Source: Pseudomonas sp. dw_612
GTDB taxonomy: Bacteria > Pseudomonadota > Gammaproteobacteria > Pseudomonadales > Pseudomonadaceae
DNA length: 64,000 bases
Assembly (NCBI RefSeq): GCF_018449725.1
Contig: NZ_JAAVVC010000016.1
Coordinates: 96,101 to 160,100, forward strand
Reading direction: 5' to 3'
Below are positions 16,962-25,703 of this stretch, one piece after another. Under the pieces are notes generated by a model. It saw only the letters and a program-made list of their open reading frames with translations. It was not told the origin of the DNA and did not search any database. Position 1 is the first letter of the stretch, and each line of letters starts with the position of its first letter. A program made the position numbers and the translations under genes.

Positions 16962-17830
16962 TTCAAACCGACAAACTGCCAATAGAAGCCGGTTATTTGA
17001 CCACCCCAGAGCAACGCAATCCAGCCGGCAATTGCCAGATAGGGGCCGAAGGGGATCGGCGTCGAGGTTTTCGCGTTACGCAGGCGCAGCAAAATCACCC
17101 CGAGAATGGCCCCCACCAGCGATGACAACAGGATCGTCAGCGGCAGAATCTGCCAACCGCCCCAGGCCCCGAGCATCGCCAGCAACTTGAAATCCCCATG
17201 GCCGATGCCGTCCTTGCCGGTGATCAGCTTGAACAGCCAGAACACCGACCACAGCGCCAGGTAGCCGGCCACCGCGCCCCACAAGGCATCATGCAACGGC
17301 ACGAACAACTCGAAGCTGTTGACGATCAATCCCAGCCACAGCAGCGGCAGCACCAGCACATCAGGTAACAGTTGATGTTCGGCATCGATCAGGCTCATGG
17401 CCAACAAGCCCCAACTCAGCACCAGCATCAGGCCGCCAGGCCAGCCAAAACCGAAATGCCAGGCGACAAACGCCGAGAGCAGGCCGCAAGCCAGTTCCGT
17501 CAGCGGATAACGTTTGCTGATCGGTGCCGCGCAGTTCGAGCAGCGCCCGCGCAACAACAGGTAACTGAGCACGGGGATGTTTTCCCAGGCGCGGATCTTG
17601 TGGGCGCAGTGCGGGCAATGGGAATGGGGCAGCATCAGGTTGTAGGTTGGCGGGGGCGTTTCGATGGGCAAACCCAAGACATCGTGGGCCTGCATTCGCC
17701 ATTCCCGCTCGAGCATCTTCGGCAAACGCCAGATCACCACGTTGAGAAAGCTGCCGACCAGCAGACCGAGCACGAGTGCCGTGATCACGAAGGCCAGCGG
17801 ATAGAGGGTCAGGTATTCATTCAGGGGCAT
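16958..17830 (-). CDS. pilD: Prepilin peptidase / N-methyltransferase PilD
   Basis: 290 residues, inner membrane. Cleaves the leader of type IV prepilins and type II secretion pseudopilins and methylates the new N-terminal Phe. The N-terminal cytoplasmic loop carries two CxxC pairs (CPHC and CSNC) for zinc. The two catalytic aspartates lie in SLIDAEHQLLPD and GIGHGDFK (GxGD motif). About eight membrane helices. Start at MPLNEYL, 1 bp after the pilC stop; a 22-codon upstream extension would overlap pilC. Confidence 0.96.
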   Translation of the reverse strand: MPLNEYLTLYPLAFVITALVLGLLVGSFLNVVIWRLPKMLEREWRMQAHDVLGLPIETPPPTYNLMLPHSHCPHCAHKIRAWENIPVLSYLLLRGRCSNCAAPISKRYPLTELACGLLSAFVAWHFGFGWPGGLMLVLSWGLLAMSLIDAEHQLLPDVLVLPLLWLGLIVNSFELFVPLHDALWGAVAGYLALWSVFWLFKLITGKDGIGHGDFKLLAMLGAWGGWQILPLTILLSSLVGAILGVILLRLRNAKTSTPIPFGPYLAIAGWIALLWGGQITGFYWQFVGLK

Positions 17831-17831
17831 G

Positions 17832-19049
17832 TCAGATCGCTGAGCCGAGTTGGAAAATGGGCAGGTACATCGCAACCACCAGTCCGCCGACGACAATACC
17901 CAGCACCACCATGATGAACGGCTCCATCAGGCTGGTGAGGTTGTCGACCATGTTGTCCACTTCGTCCTCGTAGAAACTGGCGACCTTGTCGAGCATGTCA
18001 TCCAGGGTGCCGGATTCCTCGCCAATGGCCGCCATCTGGATCGCCATGTTGGGGAAGACGCCGGAAGTGCGCATGGAGAAATTCAGCTGCATGCCCGTCG
18101 ACACGTCCTGCTTGATGCGCAGCACCGCGCGTTTGAACACGATGTTGCCGGTGGCGCCGGCCACCGATTCCAGCGCATCCACCAGCGGCACCCCGGCGGC
18201 GAATGTGGTCGACAACGTGCGGGCATAACGGGCCACGGCGGACTTGTACATCAGCGCGCCCACCAGCGGCAGCTTCAACAGCCAGGTGTCCATCCGGTCG
18301 CGGAAGGGCTGCGACTTTTTCATGGCATGACGAAAACCGAAGATCGCCGCGCCCAGTGCGCCGAGCATCATCCACCACCATTCCTGCATGAACTCCGACA
18401 GGCTGATCACCATCAGGGTAAAGCCCGGCAGTTCGGCGCCAAATCCGGCGAACACCGTTTTGAATTGCGGCACGACTTTGACCAGCAGAATACCGGTGAC
18501 GATGATCGCGACGAACACCACGGCCAGCGGGTACGTCATGGCTTTCTTGATCTTGGCCTTGAGCTGTTCGCTCTTTTCCTTATAGGTGGCCACCCGATCC
18601 AGCAACGTATCCAGGGCGCCGGCCTGTTCACCGGCGTCTACCAGGTTGCAGTACAACTCGTCGAAATATTGCGGCTTCTTGCGCAGGGACGCGGCGAAGC
18701 TGTTGCCCGCGGCGACTTCCTGTTTCACCTCGTCCACCAGTTTGCGCATGGCCGGATTATCGAAGCCTTCACCGATGATGTCGAACGACTGCAGCAGTGG
18801 CACGCCGGCCTTCATCATGGTTGCCATCTGCCGGGTGAACAGGGAGATGTCCTGGGCCTTGATGCGTTTGCCGAAACTGAAAATCGAGGCGGATTTCTTG
18901 CGCACCTTGCCCGGGTTGATCCCTTGCTTGCGCAATTGAGCCTTGATCAGCGCCGGGTTCTGACCGCTCAACTCGCCGGTCATCTTCGTGCCTTTCTTGT
19001 CCGTGCCTTCCCAGGCGTACACGCTGATTTTTGCTGCCTTGACCGCCAT
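17832..19049 (-). CDS. pilC: Type IV pilus platform protein PilC
   Basis: 405 residues, inner-membrane GspF-family platform that couples PilB to pilin assembly. Two T2SSF repeats (about 70-195 and 275-395), each with a cytoplasmic helical bundle (FTRQMATMMKAGVPL and ARTLSTTFAAGVPL) and membrane helices near 170-195, 225 and 375-400. Ends ...LGSAI. Lies between pilB (2 bp before its start) and pilD. Confidence 0.97.
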   Translation of the reverse strand: MAVKAAKISVYAWEGTDKKGTKMTGELSGQNPALIKAQLRKQGINPGKVRKKSASIFSFGKRIKAQDISLFTRQMATMMKAGVPLLQSFDIIGEGFDNPAMRKLVDEVKQEVAAGNSFAASLRKKPQYFDELYCNLVDAGEQAGALDTLLDRVATYKEKSEQLKAKIKKAMTYPLAVVFVAIIVTGILLVKVVPQFKTVFAGFGAELPGFTLMVISLSEFMQEWWWMMLGALGAAIFGFRHAMKKSQPFRDRMDTWLLKLPLVGALMYKSAVARYARTLSTTFAAGVPLVDALESVAGATGNIVFKRAVLRIKQDVSTGMQLNFSMRTSGVFPNMAIQMAAIGEESGTLDDMLDKVASFYEDEVDNMVDNLTSLMEPFIMVVLGIVVGGLVVAMYLPIFQLGSAI

Positions 19050-19051
19050 GT

Positions 19052-20752
19052 TCAGTCCTTGGTGACCCGGTTGATTTCTTCAAGGCTGGTGATGCCTTGC
19101 ATGGCCTTGATCAGTCCCGAAGTACGCAGATCGTTGAAACCGTCCTTGCGCATCTGGATCTCGATTTCCAGGGAGTTGCCTTCGGCCATGATCAGCCGTT
19201 GCAGGTCTGGCGTGTTCTTTACCACTTCATAAATCCCGATTCGCCCTTTGTAACCGTTGTTGCAGTGATCGCAGCCGACGGGCTCATAGATCGTGAATGA
19301 GCCGATGCGTTCCTCGGGGAAACCTTCCTTGATCAGCGCCTCCCGGGGAATTTCGATCGGCGTCTTGCACTGGCTGCACAGTTTGCGCGCCAGGCGCTGG
19401 GCGATGATCAGGCTGACCGAGGTGGCGATGTTGAAACCCGGAATGCCCATGTTGTGCAGGCGGGTCAGGGTTTCCGCGGCGCTGTTGGTGTGCAGGGTCG
19501 ACAGCACCAGGTGCCCGGTCTGGGCAGCCTTGATCGCAATTTCTGCGGTTTCGAGGTCGCGGATCTCGCCGACCATGATCACGTCCGGGTCCTGGCGCAG
19601 GAACGAGCGCAGGGCCTGGGCGAAATCCAGGCCCTGCTTGGGATTGACGTTGACCTGGTTGATGCCTTCCATGTTGATTTCCACCGGGTCTTCGGCGGTG
19701 GAGATGTTGATGTCCACGGTGTTGAGGATATTCAGCCCGGTGTACAGCGACACGGTTTTACCCGAACCGGTGGGGCCAGTGACCAGGATCATGCCTTGTG
19801 GTTGCTTGAGCGCGGCCATGAACAGGGCTTTCTGATCGGGCTCGTAGCCGAGGGCGTCGATGCCCATTTGTGCGCTGGACGGGTCGAGAATCCGGATCAC
19901 CACTTTCTCGCCCCACAGGGTCGGCAGGGTGTTGACCCGGAAGTCGATGGACTTGGTCTTGGACAGGCGCATTTTGATCCGCCCGTCCTGGGGCCGCCGC
20001 CGTTCCGAAATATCAAGGCTGGCCATGACCTTGAGCCGCGCCGCGATCCGTCCCGACAGTTGAATTGGCGGCTTGGCGACTTCGCGCAGGATGCCGTCGG
20101 TGCGCATCCGTACCCGATAGGTTTTTTCGTAGGGCTCGAAGTGCAAGTCGGAAGAACCGCTCTTGATCGCATCGAGCAGCATCTTGTGGACGAAGCGCAC
20201 CACGGGGGCGTCGTCGGCGTCCTGGCCGGCAATGGAATCCTGATTTTTGTCGTCGACGGATTCGATATCCACGCCATCGAGGTCAATGTCGGCCATTTCT
20301 TCCAGGCCGGTGGCGTGGCTGTCGAAGAATTTCTCGATGGCGTCGCTGAGCTTGTCGTCCTCCACCAGAATCGCTTCGGTGCTCAGGCCGGTGCTGAACT
20401 GGATGTCGTTGATGGCTTGGTGGTTGGTCGGGTCGGAAATCCCCACGAACAGTTTGTTGCCGCGTCGCCAGAGGGGCAGGGCGTGGTGCTGGCGCACCAG
20501 TTTCTCGCTGACCAGGCCCTTGGGTTGGGTTTCCTTGTCCAGGCAGTTGAGGTCCAGCAGGGCCATGCCGAAATGTTCCGAGGCAATCTCCGCCACTTGG
20601 CGGCTCTTCAACAGTTTGTTCTGTACCAGGTAGCTGACCAGGGGGATGCGATTGCGTTGGGCTTGCTGATACGCCTGTTGCGCGCTTTTGTCAGTGAGCA
20701 GTTCGGCCAGCACCAATTGCTTGGCCAGACCGCTAAGGGCGATGTCATTCAT
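19052..20752 (-). CDS. pilB: Type IV pilus extension ATPase PilB
   Basis: 566-residue hexameric ATPase that drives pilus extension. N-terminal MshEN-type domain (1-145, with LLDLNCLD) that in relatives binds c-di-GMP, followed by the motor with Walker A GPTGSGKTVSLYTG, the Asp box, Walker B VGEIRDLETAEIA, and a zinc site CSQC...CDHC near residues 460-510. Full length. First gene of the pilB-C-D-coaE-yacG transcript; divergent from pilA by 225 bp. Confidence 0.97.
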   Translation of the reverse strand: MNDIALSGLAKQLVLAELLTDKSAQQAYQQAQRNRIPLVSYLVQNKLLKSRQVAEIASEHFGMALLDLNCLDKETQPKGLVSEKLVRQHHALPLWRRGNKLFVGISDPTNHQAINDIQFSTGLSTEAILVEDDKLSDAIEKFFDSHATGLEEMADIDLDGVDIESVDDKNQDSIAGQDADDAPVVRFVHKMLLDAIKSGSSDLHFEPYEKTYRVRMRTDGILREVAKPPIQLSGRIAARLKVMASLDISERRRPQDGRIKMRLSKTKSIDFRVNTLPTLWGEKVVIRILDPSSAQMGIDALGYEPDQKALFMAALKQPQGMILVTGPTGSGKTVSLYTGLNILNTVDINISTAEDPVEINMEGINQVNVNPKQGLDFAQALRSFLRQDPDVIMVGEIRDLETAEIAIKAAQTGHLVLSTLHTNSAAETLTRLHNMGIPGFNIATSVSLIIAQRLARKLCSQCKTPIEIPREALIKEGFPEERIGSFTIYEPVGCDHCNNGYKGRIGIYEVVKNTPDLQRLIMAEGNSLEIEIQMRKDGFNDLRTSGLIKAMQGITSLEEINRVTKD

Positions 20753-20825
20753 GGGGATACCGGACGCAGACAGTTCATGACTTATAGCCTAGTCAAGGCG
20801 AGGAACCAAACCAGTGGGGTTGAGG

Positions 20826-20840
20826 TGACAAAAAGTGTCA
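20826..20840. promoter_or_regulatory. Candidate PilR binding site upstream of pilA
   Basis: TGACA-AAAAG-TGTCA is a perfect inverted pair containing the TGTC elements described for PilR boxes in P. aeruginosa. It lies about 74 bp upstream of the pilA sigma-54 promoter, an enhancer-like distance. Confidence 0.55.
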
Positions 20841-20913
20841 GATAGTGCGGTTGCAGGGAGTAGGAAAGGGCGCTTTTGACCCTCCGCGCCCCGCAGCCAG
20901 GGCTGCGAAGGCC

Positions 20914-20929
20914 TGGCACGGAGTATGCT
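20914..20929 (+). promoter_or_regulatory. Sigma-54 promoter of pilA
   Basis: TGGCACG-N4-ATGCT, with the invariant GG at -24 and GC at -12 in correct spacing, differs from consensus TGGCACG-N4-TTGCA at two bases. It lies 49 bp before the pilA ATG. Confidence 0.85.
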
Positions 20930-20977
20930 GAGGCTTAATCAGATCATGAGATTTCGACTCATGCATGGAGCCTGTCT

Positions 20978-21400
20978 ATGAATACTCAAAAAGGTTTTAC
21001 CCTGATCGAACTGTTGATCGTGGTGGCGATCATCGGGATTCTGGCGACGTTTGCGTTGCCGCAATATTCCAAGTATCAGGCGCGAGCCAAAGTGACGGCC
21101 GGTATTGCTGAAGTGTCGGCGCTCAAAGTGCCGTATGAAGATGTGATTAATGCAGGTTCGGCTGATCCGACATTGGCCAACGTTAATGCCGGTGTGGCCG
21201 CAACCCAAAACTGCACTCTTTCGCTGACAGGGACTGTAGCCGCCGGTACGGGCACACTGGTTTGTACGCTGATCAATGCACCGGCGCCTGTACTGGGCAA
21301 GACCATCACGCTTTCGCGCAGTGCGACTGCCGGCTGGACTTGCGCAACTACCGTTGCCCCGACGTATGCGCCAACCGGTTGCGTTGCCAGCGGGACGTAA
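20978..21400 (+). CDS. pilA: Major type IV pilin PilA
   Basis: 140-residue type IVa prepilin. Six-residue leader MNTQKG, cleaved before F7, then the hydrophobic stalk FTLIELLIVVAIIGILA with E11 (Glu5 of the mature protein). The head carries C79, C96, C122 and C135; the C122-C135 pair forms a 12-residue loop like the receptor-binding D-region of P. aeruginosa pilins. The head is rich in Thr/Ala/Gly. Sigma-54 promoter upstream and terminator downstream make it a single-gene unit, expected to be activated by PilR. Confidence 0.96.
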   Translation: MNTQKGFTLIELLIVVAIIGILATFALPQYSKYQARAKVTAGIAEVSALKVPYEDVINAGSADPTLANVNAGVAATQNCTLSLTGTVAAGTGTLVCTLINAPAPVLGKTITLSRSATAGWTCATTVAPTYAPTGCVASGT

Positions 21401-21416
21401 TTTTTTCCTGAGTCCG

Positions 21417-21450
21417 AATGCCCTGTCTGTCGAAGACGGGGCATTTTTTT
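21417..21450 (+). terminator. Rho-independent terminator of pilA
   Basis: AATGCCCTGTCT/AGACGGGGCATT-type stem with a T run. The remaining 300 bp up to the BON gene is AT-rich leader sequence. Confidence 0.9.
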
Positions 21451-21595
21451 GCCTGGTGAAAACCCGCAAGGGCGCAAAAACCACGGATTTTCAAAAACAA
21501 AGATGCCTAAAACCGTATGCGCGGTGAAATTCCTCAAAATTCATGGCCTTAGGCCAACGAGAAAACCGGCATCTTGCATGTACATATTTCAACGG

Positions 21596-21612
21596 TCATG
21601 CATTTTGCATGA
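21596..21612. promoter_or_regulatory. Perfect palindrome in the BON gene upstream region
   Basis: TCATGCA-TTT-TGCATGA, 7-bp perfect arms, 145 bp before the BON start in an AT-rich tract; another GCATG lies 18 bp before it. It looks like an operator; the regulator is unknown. Confidence 0.4.
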
Positions 21613-21756
21613 ATCCGGAAATTTAACGAATTCATAACTTATTGTTTTATAACGATTTATTGTCAGTCTCAAAGTTGGCACAGCGTTCGCAATATACCCA
21701 GTAACCCTGCTGAGAAGACACGCAGCAGACTTTATAGAAAAACAGGAGTTACTCGT

Positions 21757-22104
21757 ATGAAGAAGTTCGCTATCGCTACTGCTGCCGCGCTGACCCTGAC
21801 CATGGCCGGTGCAGCATTTGCACAGACCACCACCACCCAAGCCCCGATGACTCTGGCGGCTGGTGAAATGACCAAGGCTAAAGAAACCACTTCCGATACC
21901 TGGATCACTACCAAAGTCAAAAGCGATCTGGTTACCGAAAAAGGCATTCCAGGCACCGACATCAAAGTAGAAACCAACAAAGGTGTTGTATCGCTGTCGT
22001 CCACTGTTGCAGTGACCGAGGCTCAGAAAACCACCGCTGTTGCGATCACCAAGAAAATCAAAGGCGTCAAAGCGGTATCCGCTGACGGCCTGAAAGCCGA
22101 GTAA
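21757..22104 (+). CDS. BON domain periplasmic protein
   Basis: 115 residues. Signal peptide (1-22, ending GAAFA), then a linker and one BON domain (about 45-115) with the usual pattern DTWITTKVKSDLV...VETNKGVVSLSSTV...KGVKAVSADGLK. BON proteins (OsmY, DolP relatives) protect or tether envelope components under osmotic or envelope stress. It has one BON repeat instead of OsmY's two. Own promoter region upstream and hairpin downstream. Confidence 0.85.
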   Translation: MKKFAIATAAALTLTMAGAAFAQTTTTQAPMTLAAGEMTKAKETTSDTWITTKVKSDLVTEKGIPGTDIKVETNKGVVSLSSTVAVTEAQKTTAVAITKKIKGVKAVSADGLKAE

Positions 22105-22212
22105 GGCAAGACTTCTCCGCTTGAACCGGGAGAAGGCGTGGCAGACGAGCTGAGCTGTACGGCTGCCGCCTCTGGAGAGTTCATGCGAAGGCCATAAGGA
22201 TGTGGCCATTAC

Positions 22213-22247
22213 AGGCCTCCGACATTCGTGTCGGGGGCCTGTTCTAT
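22213..22247 (+). terminator. Terminator after the BON gene
   Basis: AGGCCTCCGACA, loop TTCG, TGTCGGGGGCCT, then TTCTATT. A second, weaker hairpin (CTTCTCC/GGAGAAG) lies just after the stop. Confidence 0.85.
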
Positions 22248-22262
22248 TGTGAAAGGATCAAA

Positions 22263-22345
22263 AGCAAAAGATCGCAGCCTTCGGCAGCTCCTACAAAGGA
22301 ATGCATTCACCCTGTAGGAGCTGCCGAAGGCTGCGATCTTTTGCT
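22263..22345. repeat. Inverted repeat, TGTAGGAGCTGCCGAAGG type
   Basis: Perfect 33-bp arms (22263-22295 and 22313-22345) beginning AGCAAAAGATCGCAGCC, 17-bp loop. This is a second REP class, different from the GTGGGAGCGGGC class. It separates the convergent BON and DUF2845 genes and touches the DUF2845 stop. Confidence 0.92.
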
Positions 22346-22346
22346 C

Positions 22347-22646
22347 TTAATTGCCGCGCTTGCTGGTGATCTGCACCAAGCGGTTACCCTCGAACCGCAG
22401 GTACTGATACATCCCGCCGTTGGGACCGTAGGTCCATTCTTCGACCTGGAACTCTTCCCGCCGGTTGGTGCTGCGCTTGTAGCCCAATGCATCCCGGGCC
22501 ACGGGTTGTCCGCACTTCTGCAGCACTTCGCTGGAGCGGTCGCCCACGCTGATCAACTGACTGCCGCAGCGCAAGGTATCGGCTGCGCTGGCCTGACTGG
22601 CAGCCATCGCCAGGGTCAGGCCGATCAGTGTTTGTCTGATCATCAT
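22347..22646 (-). CDS. DUF2845 periplasmic protein
   Basis: 99 residues. Signal peptide (1-21, ending SQASA), then a mature part with LRCGSQLISVGDRSSEVLQKCGQP and WTYGPNGG, the DUF2845 signature; the two cysteines probably pair. Its start overlaps the DUF748 stop in an ATGA, so the two are one transcript. Function unknown. Confidence 0.88.
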   Translation of the reverse strand: MMIRQTLIGLTLAMAASQASAADTLRCGSQLISVGDRSSEVLQKCGQPVARDALGYKRSTNRREEFQVEEWTYGPNGGMYQYLRFEGNRLVQITSKRGN

Positions 22647-25597
22647 TCGGCGTCCAGGTGCATGGGTGTAATGACCCGGCCATCACTTTGCGCTTCGCCA
22701 AGATTGGCGTCGATGAAGTACACACGGTCATCGGCCATCTGCGCCTTGTCCACCAGGAAGTCCTTGATGCTGCTGGCCCGTTCCTGGCCCAGTTGCCGCA
22801 ACAGCACATCGCTGGAGCTCCAGAACTTGATCACGTCCGCGCGCATTTTCGCGGTGCGTTCTTCCTTGCCCAAGTCCTTCCATTCGGCGGGCGGCTGCGT
22901 CTTGAGGCGGGTGCGGTAAATGCCTTCCAGCAGCGGACCTTTTTCGCCATCCGGCACTTGTAGCAGGGACGCCTGAGCCGGGACCTTGTCGCCGCGGCGC
23001 TGGAGCATTTTGTAATAGTTGTACTGGTATTCCCGTTCCAGACGCTGCTCGGCGATCAGCGGGCCATCGCTGCTTTGCGCGGCGGTGCCTTCGATCTCCA
23101 GGCGCAGGGCCGGACGTTCCTTGAGTGCGCTGGAGAGTTTGACCAGCGACGCTTCGGCTTCCTTGCTCAGGTCACTCGAACCCGCTGCAAACGACACGGT
23201 GCCCAGGTCTTCCGAGCCGCCGCCACTGATCAGACCGCCAATCATTTTGAACGGCGCGGCGGCCGCTTTCACGATCAGGTTACGCAGGGTCTGCCAGACA
23301 ATCGGCATGATGCTGAACTGCGGGTTGTTCAAGTCGCCCGTCACCGGCAATTCGATGGAAATCTTGCCATCGACGTCCTTGAGCAAGGCAATCGCCAGTT
23401 TCAGCGGCAGGCTGGTGGCGTCCGGGCTGTCGACTTTTTCACCCAGTTGCAATTGCTCGACCACCACTTTGTTTTCGGCCTTGAGTTGGCCCTTGGTGAT
23501 CAGGTAATGCAGGTCGAGATTGAGTCGGCCCTTGCGGATGCGGTAGCCGGCGAACTTGCCGGAGTAGGGCGTCAGCGTGGTCAGCTCGACACGTTTGAAA
23601 CTGGTGGCGATGTCGAGGCTGGCCATCGGGTCGAACGGGTTGACCGCGCCCTTGATGGTCACCGGCGCATAGCGGTCGACCTTGCCCTTGATGTCTACAG
23701 TGGCCGGCTTCGCCTGGCGGCTGTCGATGGTGCCGATAGCACCGTTGAGTTCCTGAACGGCGGTGGCAAAGTTCGGGGTCAGACTGAAGTCGGCGAAGTT
23801 TGCCGAACCGTCATTGATGGCAACGCCGCCGACATGGATCGCCAGTGGCTTGTCCTTGCCGGCCGCCGGTTTGGTTGCGGCGGTCTTGGCCCCGGCGTCG
23901 GGCGGTTGCGGGACCAGCAGGTCATCGATGTTGGTGGTGCGGTCATCGTTGATCATGAAACGCGCATAGGGCTGGAACAGGTTGACCTTGTCGATCGACA
24001 GGCTGTCGCCGTGCTGATAGTTCAGGCCTTCGAGCACCAGTTGCTGCCATTTGAGGAAATCGCGGGTTTTCAGGGTGTCGAGGGTGTGCAGTTGATCGAC
24101 CTGGGCCCGGCCGGTCACGCTGAAGGCCAGCGGATCGGTGCTTTTCAGATCGACGGCCAGGTCACTGCCGAGCATGCCGCTGCGCAGTTCCAGGCGAATG
24201 AACGGCGTGATGTAGGACTGGGCGACGCGCAGGTCGATGTCCTTGGTCTGCACTTTCAGCTTGGCGCTGACCGGCGCCAGATTGACCTCGCCGTCTGCGG
24301 TGATTTTGCCTTGCTTGCCGATACCCGTGTCGAGCTTGAGGTTGAAGGGCGAGCCATTGAGGCTGTCGAAATTCTGCAGGTCCAGGTTCAGCGGGCCCAC
24401 TTCCAGCGCCACGGCCGGTTGCGCCTTGCGGTCGGCCAGGTGCACCTGGTAATTGCGCAGTTGCACGTCTTTGAGCAACACCTGCCACGGTTTGCTTGGT
24501 GGAGTCGGTTCAGGTTTTGGTGAGTCGGCTGCTGCCGGAGTGGCCGCCGGTTCGGCTTTGGCTTTGACCGCCGCTTTGGAAGGTTGGCTGGCGAACAGTT
24601 TCTGCCAATCGAGTTGCCCGTCTGCTTCGAGGGCGGCCCAGGTTTCGAGTTTGTTGCTGCGGATCTTGCCGACCACCACTTGCTGCTTGGCCAGGTCGAC
24701 GGTGGTTTCACTGACGTCCAGGCGTTCGAGTTTGACCAGCGGCCGACCGTCCGGTGCATTCAGGGCGAACGGCGCGACGCTGACCGCGACGTTGCTCAGC
24801 AGCAGTTCGGTTTCCTTGGCCAGGTTGAGTTTGTAGTCGGTGCTCAGGTTCAGCACGCCGTTTTCCAGGGCCAGCGGCAGCGCGTCCCTTACGTACGGCC
24901 ACCAGACTTTCATCTGGCCATCGGTGACTTTCAATTTACCTTCGGAGGCAATCGGCACCAGGCTGAAATTGCCGGTCCAGTCGATCTGCCCACCTGCCGG
25001 CCCCGCCGCGACCAGGGTCATGTCGGCGTTGTCATCGGGCAGGGTGCTGAGGTTCTTCAGTTCGAAATCGAGTTTGTCGTAAAGAAATTCGATGGGCTCG
25101 CTGGGCCGCGCATCCTGGAAATGCACATAGCCGCCGGCCAGTTTGATCCGCTCCACCCGCAGCGGGAACGGCTTGGCGTTCGGGTCGGCCGGGGTCGGTT
25201 CGCTGGCGGGGATTTTGAACAGGCCCAGCAGATTGAGTTTGCCGTCCTTGCCGAAGAGGATTTCAGTCTTCGGCTTGTCCAGTTCGATATCGGTCAGGTG
25301 CAGCGCTTTGGTCCAGAGACTGTCGATTTGCAGGTTGGCATAAAGCCGTTCGAAGCCAACCTGTTCCTTGCCCGGCTCACCGATGATCAGGCCCCACAAG
25401 GTGACTTCAAGGCTGAAGGGGTTGAGTTCGATCCGCTGGATGTGCGCGGGTGTCGTGGCGTAGTTGGCCAACTGCTGGTTGGCGATCCGCAGGGCAATGC
25501 CCGGCAAAATCAGAAATCCCAGCAGGCTGTAAAGGGCCAGAGCAGTCAACAGGGCGCCGATAGCGCGAATCAATCCTTTGGGCATGTGCGGCTTCAT
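22643..25597 (-). CDS. DUF748/AsmA-like large envelope protein
   Basis: 984 residues. One N-terminal membrane helix (about 11-33), then a long beta-rich periplasmic body with repeated short strands typical of AsmA/DUF748 proteins, an Ala/Pro/Lys-rich linker near 340-370, and a C-terminal region (about 800-880, SKEAEASLVKLSSALKERP) that resembles an OmpA-like domain. AsmA-clan proteins are thought to bridge the periplasm and carry phospholipids or affect outer membrane assembly; that role is inferred. Translationally coupled to the DUF2845 gene. Confidence 0.85.
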   Translation of the reverse strand: MKPHMPKGLIRAIGALLTALALYSLLGFLILPGIALRIANQQLANYATTPAHIQRIELNPFSLEVTLWGLIIGEPGKEQVGFERLYANLQIDSLWTKALHLTDIELDKPKTEILFGKDGKLNLLGLFKIPASEPTPADPNAKPFPLRVERIKLAGGYVHFQDARPSEPIEFLYDKLDFELKNLSTLPDDNADMTLVAAGPAGGQIDWTGNFSLVPIASEGKLKVTDGQMKVWWPYVRDALPLALENGVLNLSTDYKLNLAKETELLLSNVAVSVAPFALNAPDGRPLVKLERLDVSETTVDLAKQQVVVGKIRSNKLETWAALEADGQLDWQKLFASQPSKAAVKAKAEPAATPAAADSPKPEPTPPSKPWQVLLKDVQLRNYQVHLADRKAQPAVALEVGPLNLDLQNFDSLNGSPFNLKLDTGIGKQGKITADGEVNLAPVSAKLKVQTKDIDLRVAQSYITPFIRLELRSGMLGSDLAVDLKSTDPLAFSVTGRAQVDQLHTLDTLKTRDFLKWQQLVLEGLNYQHGDSLSIDKVNLFQPYARFMINDDRTTNIDDLLVPQPPDAGAKTAATKPAAGKDKPLAIHVGGVAINDGSANFADFSLTPNFATAVQELNGAIGTIDSRQAKPATVDIKGKVDRYAPVTIKGAVNPFDPMASLDIATSFKRVELTTLTPYSGKFAGYRIRKGRLNLDLHYLITKGQLKAENKVVVEQLQLGEKVDSPDATSLPLKLAIALLKDVDGKISIELPVTGDLNNPQFSIMPIVWQTLRNLIVKAAAAPFKMIGGLISGGGSEDLGTVSFAAGSSDLSKEAEASLVKLSSALKERPALRLEIEGTAAQSSDGPLIAEQRLEREYQYNYYKMLQRRGDKVPAQASLLQVPDGEKGPLLEGIYRTRLKTQPPAEWKDLGKEERTAKMRADVIKFWSSSDVLLRQLGQERASSIKDFLVDKAQMADDRVYFIDANLGEAQSDGRVITPMHLDAE

Positions 25598-25703
25598 ATG
25601 TCTGGTCGGAGTGCCTTGGAGTATGGCACGCGATTTCGGTTCCGAAGTCTCGCCGTTGCTCAGGATTGTTCAGATTCTTTTGTAGGAACAGTTACCTGAT
25701 CGG

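Noticed and set aside
23075..24523. 482-codon plus-strand frame inside the DUF748 gene
   Set aside because: Antisense shadow of a real 984-residue protein on the minus strand.
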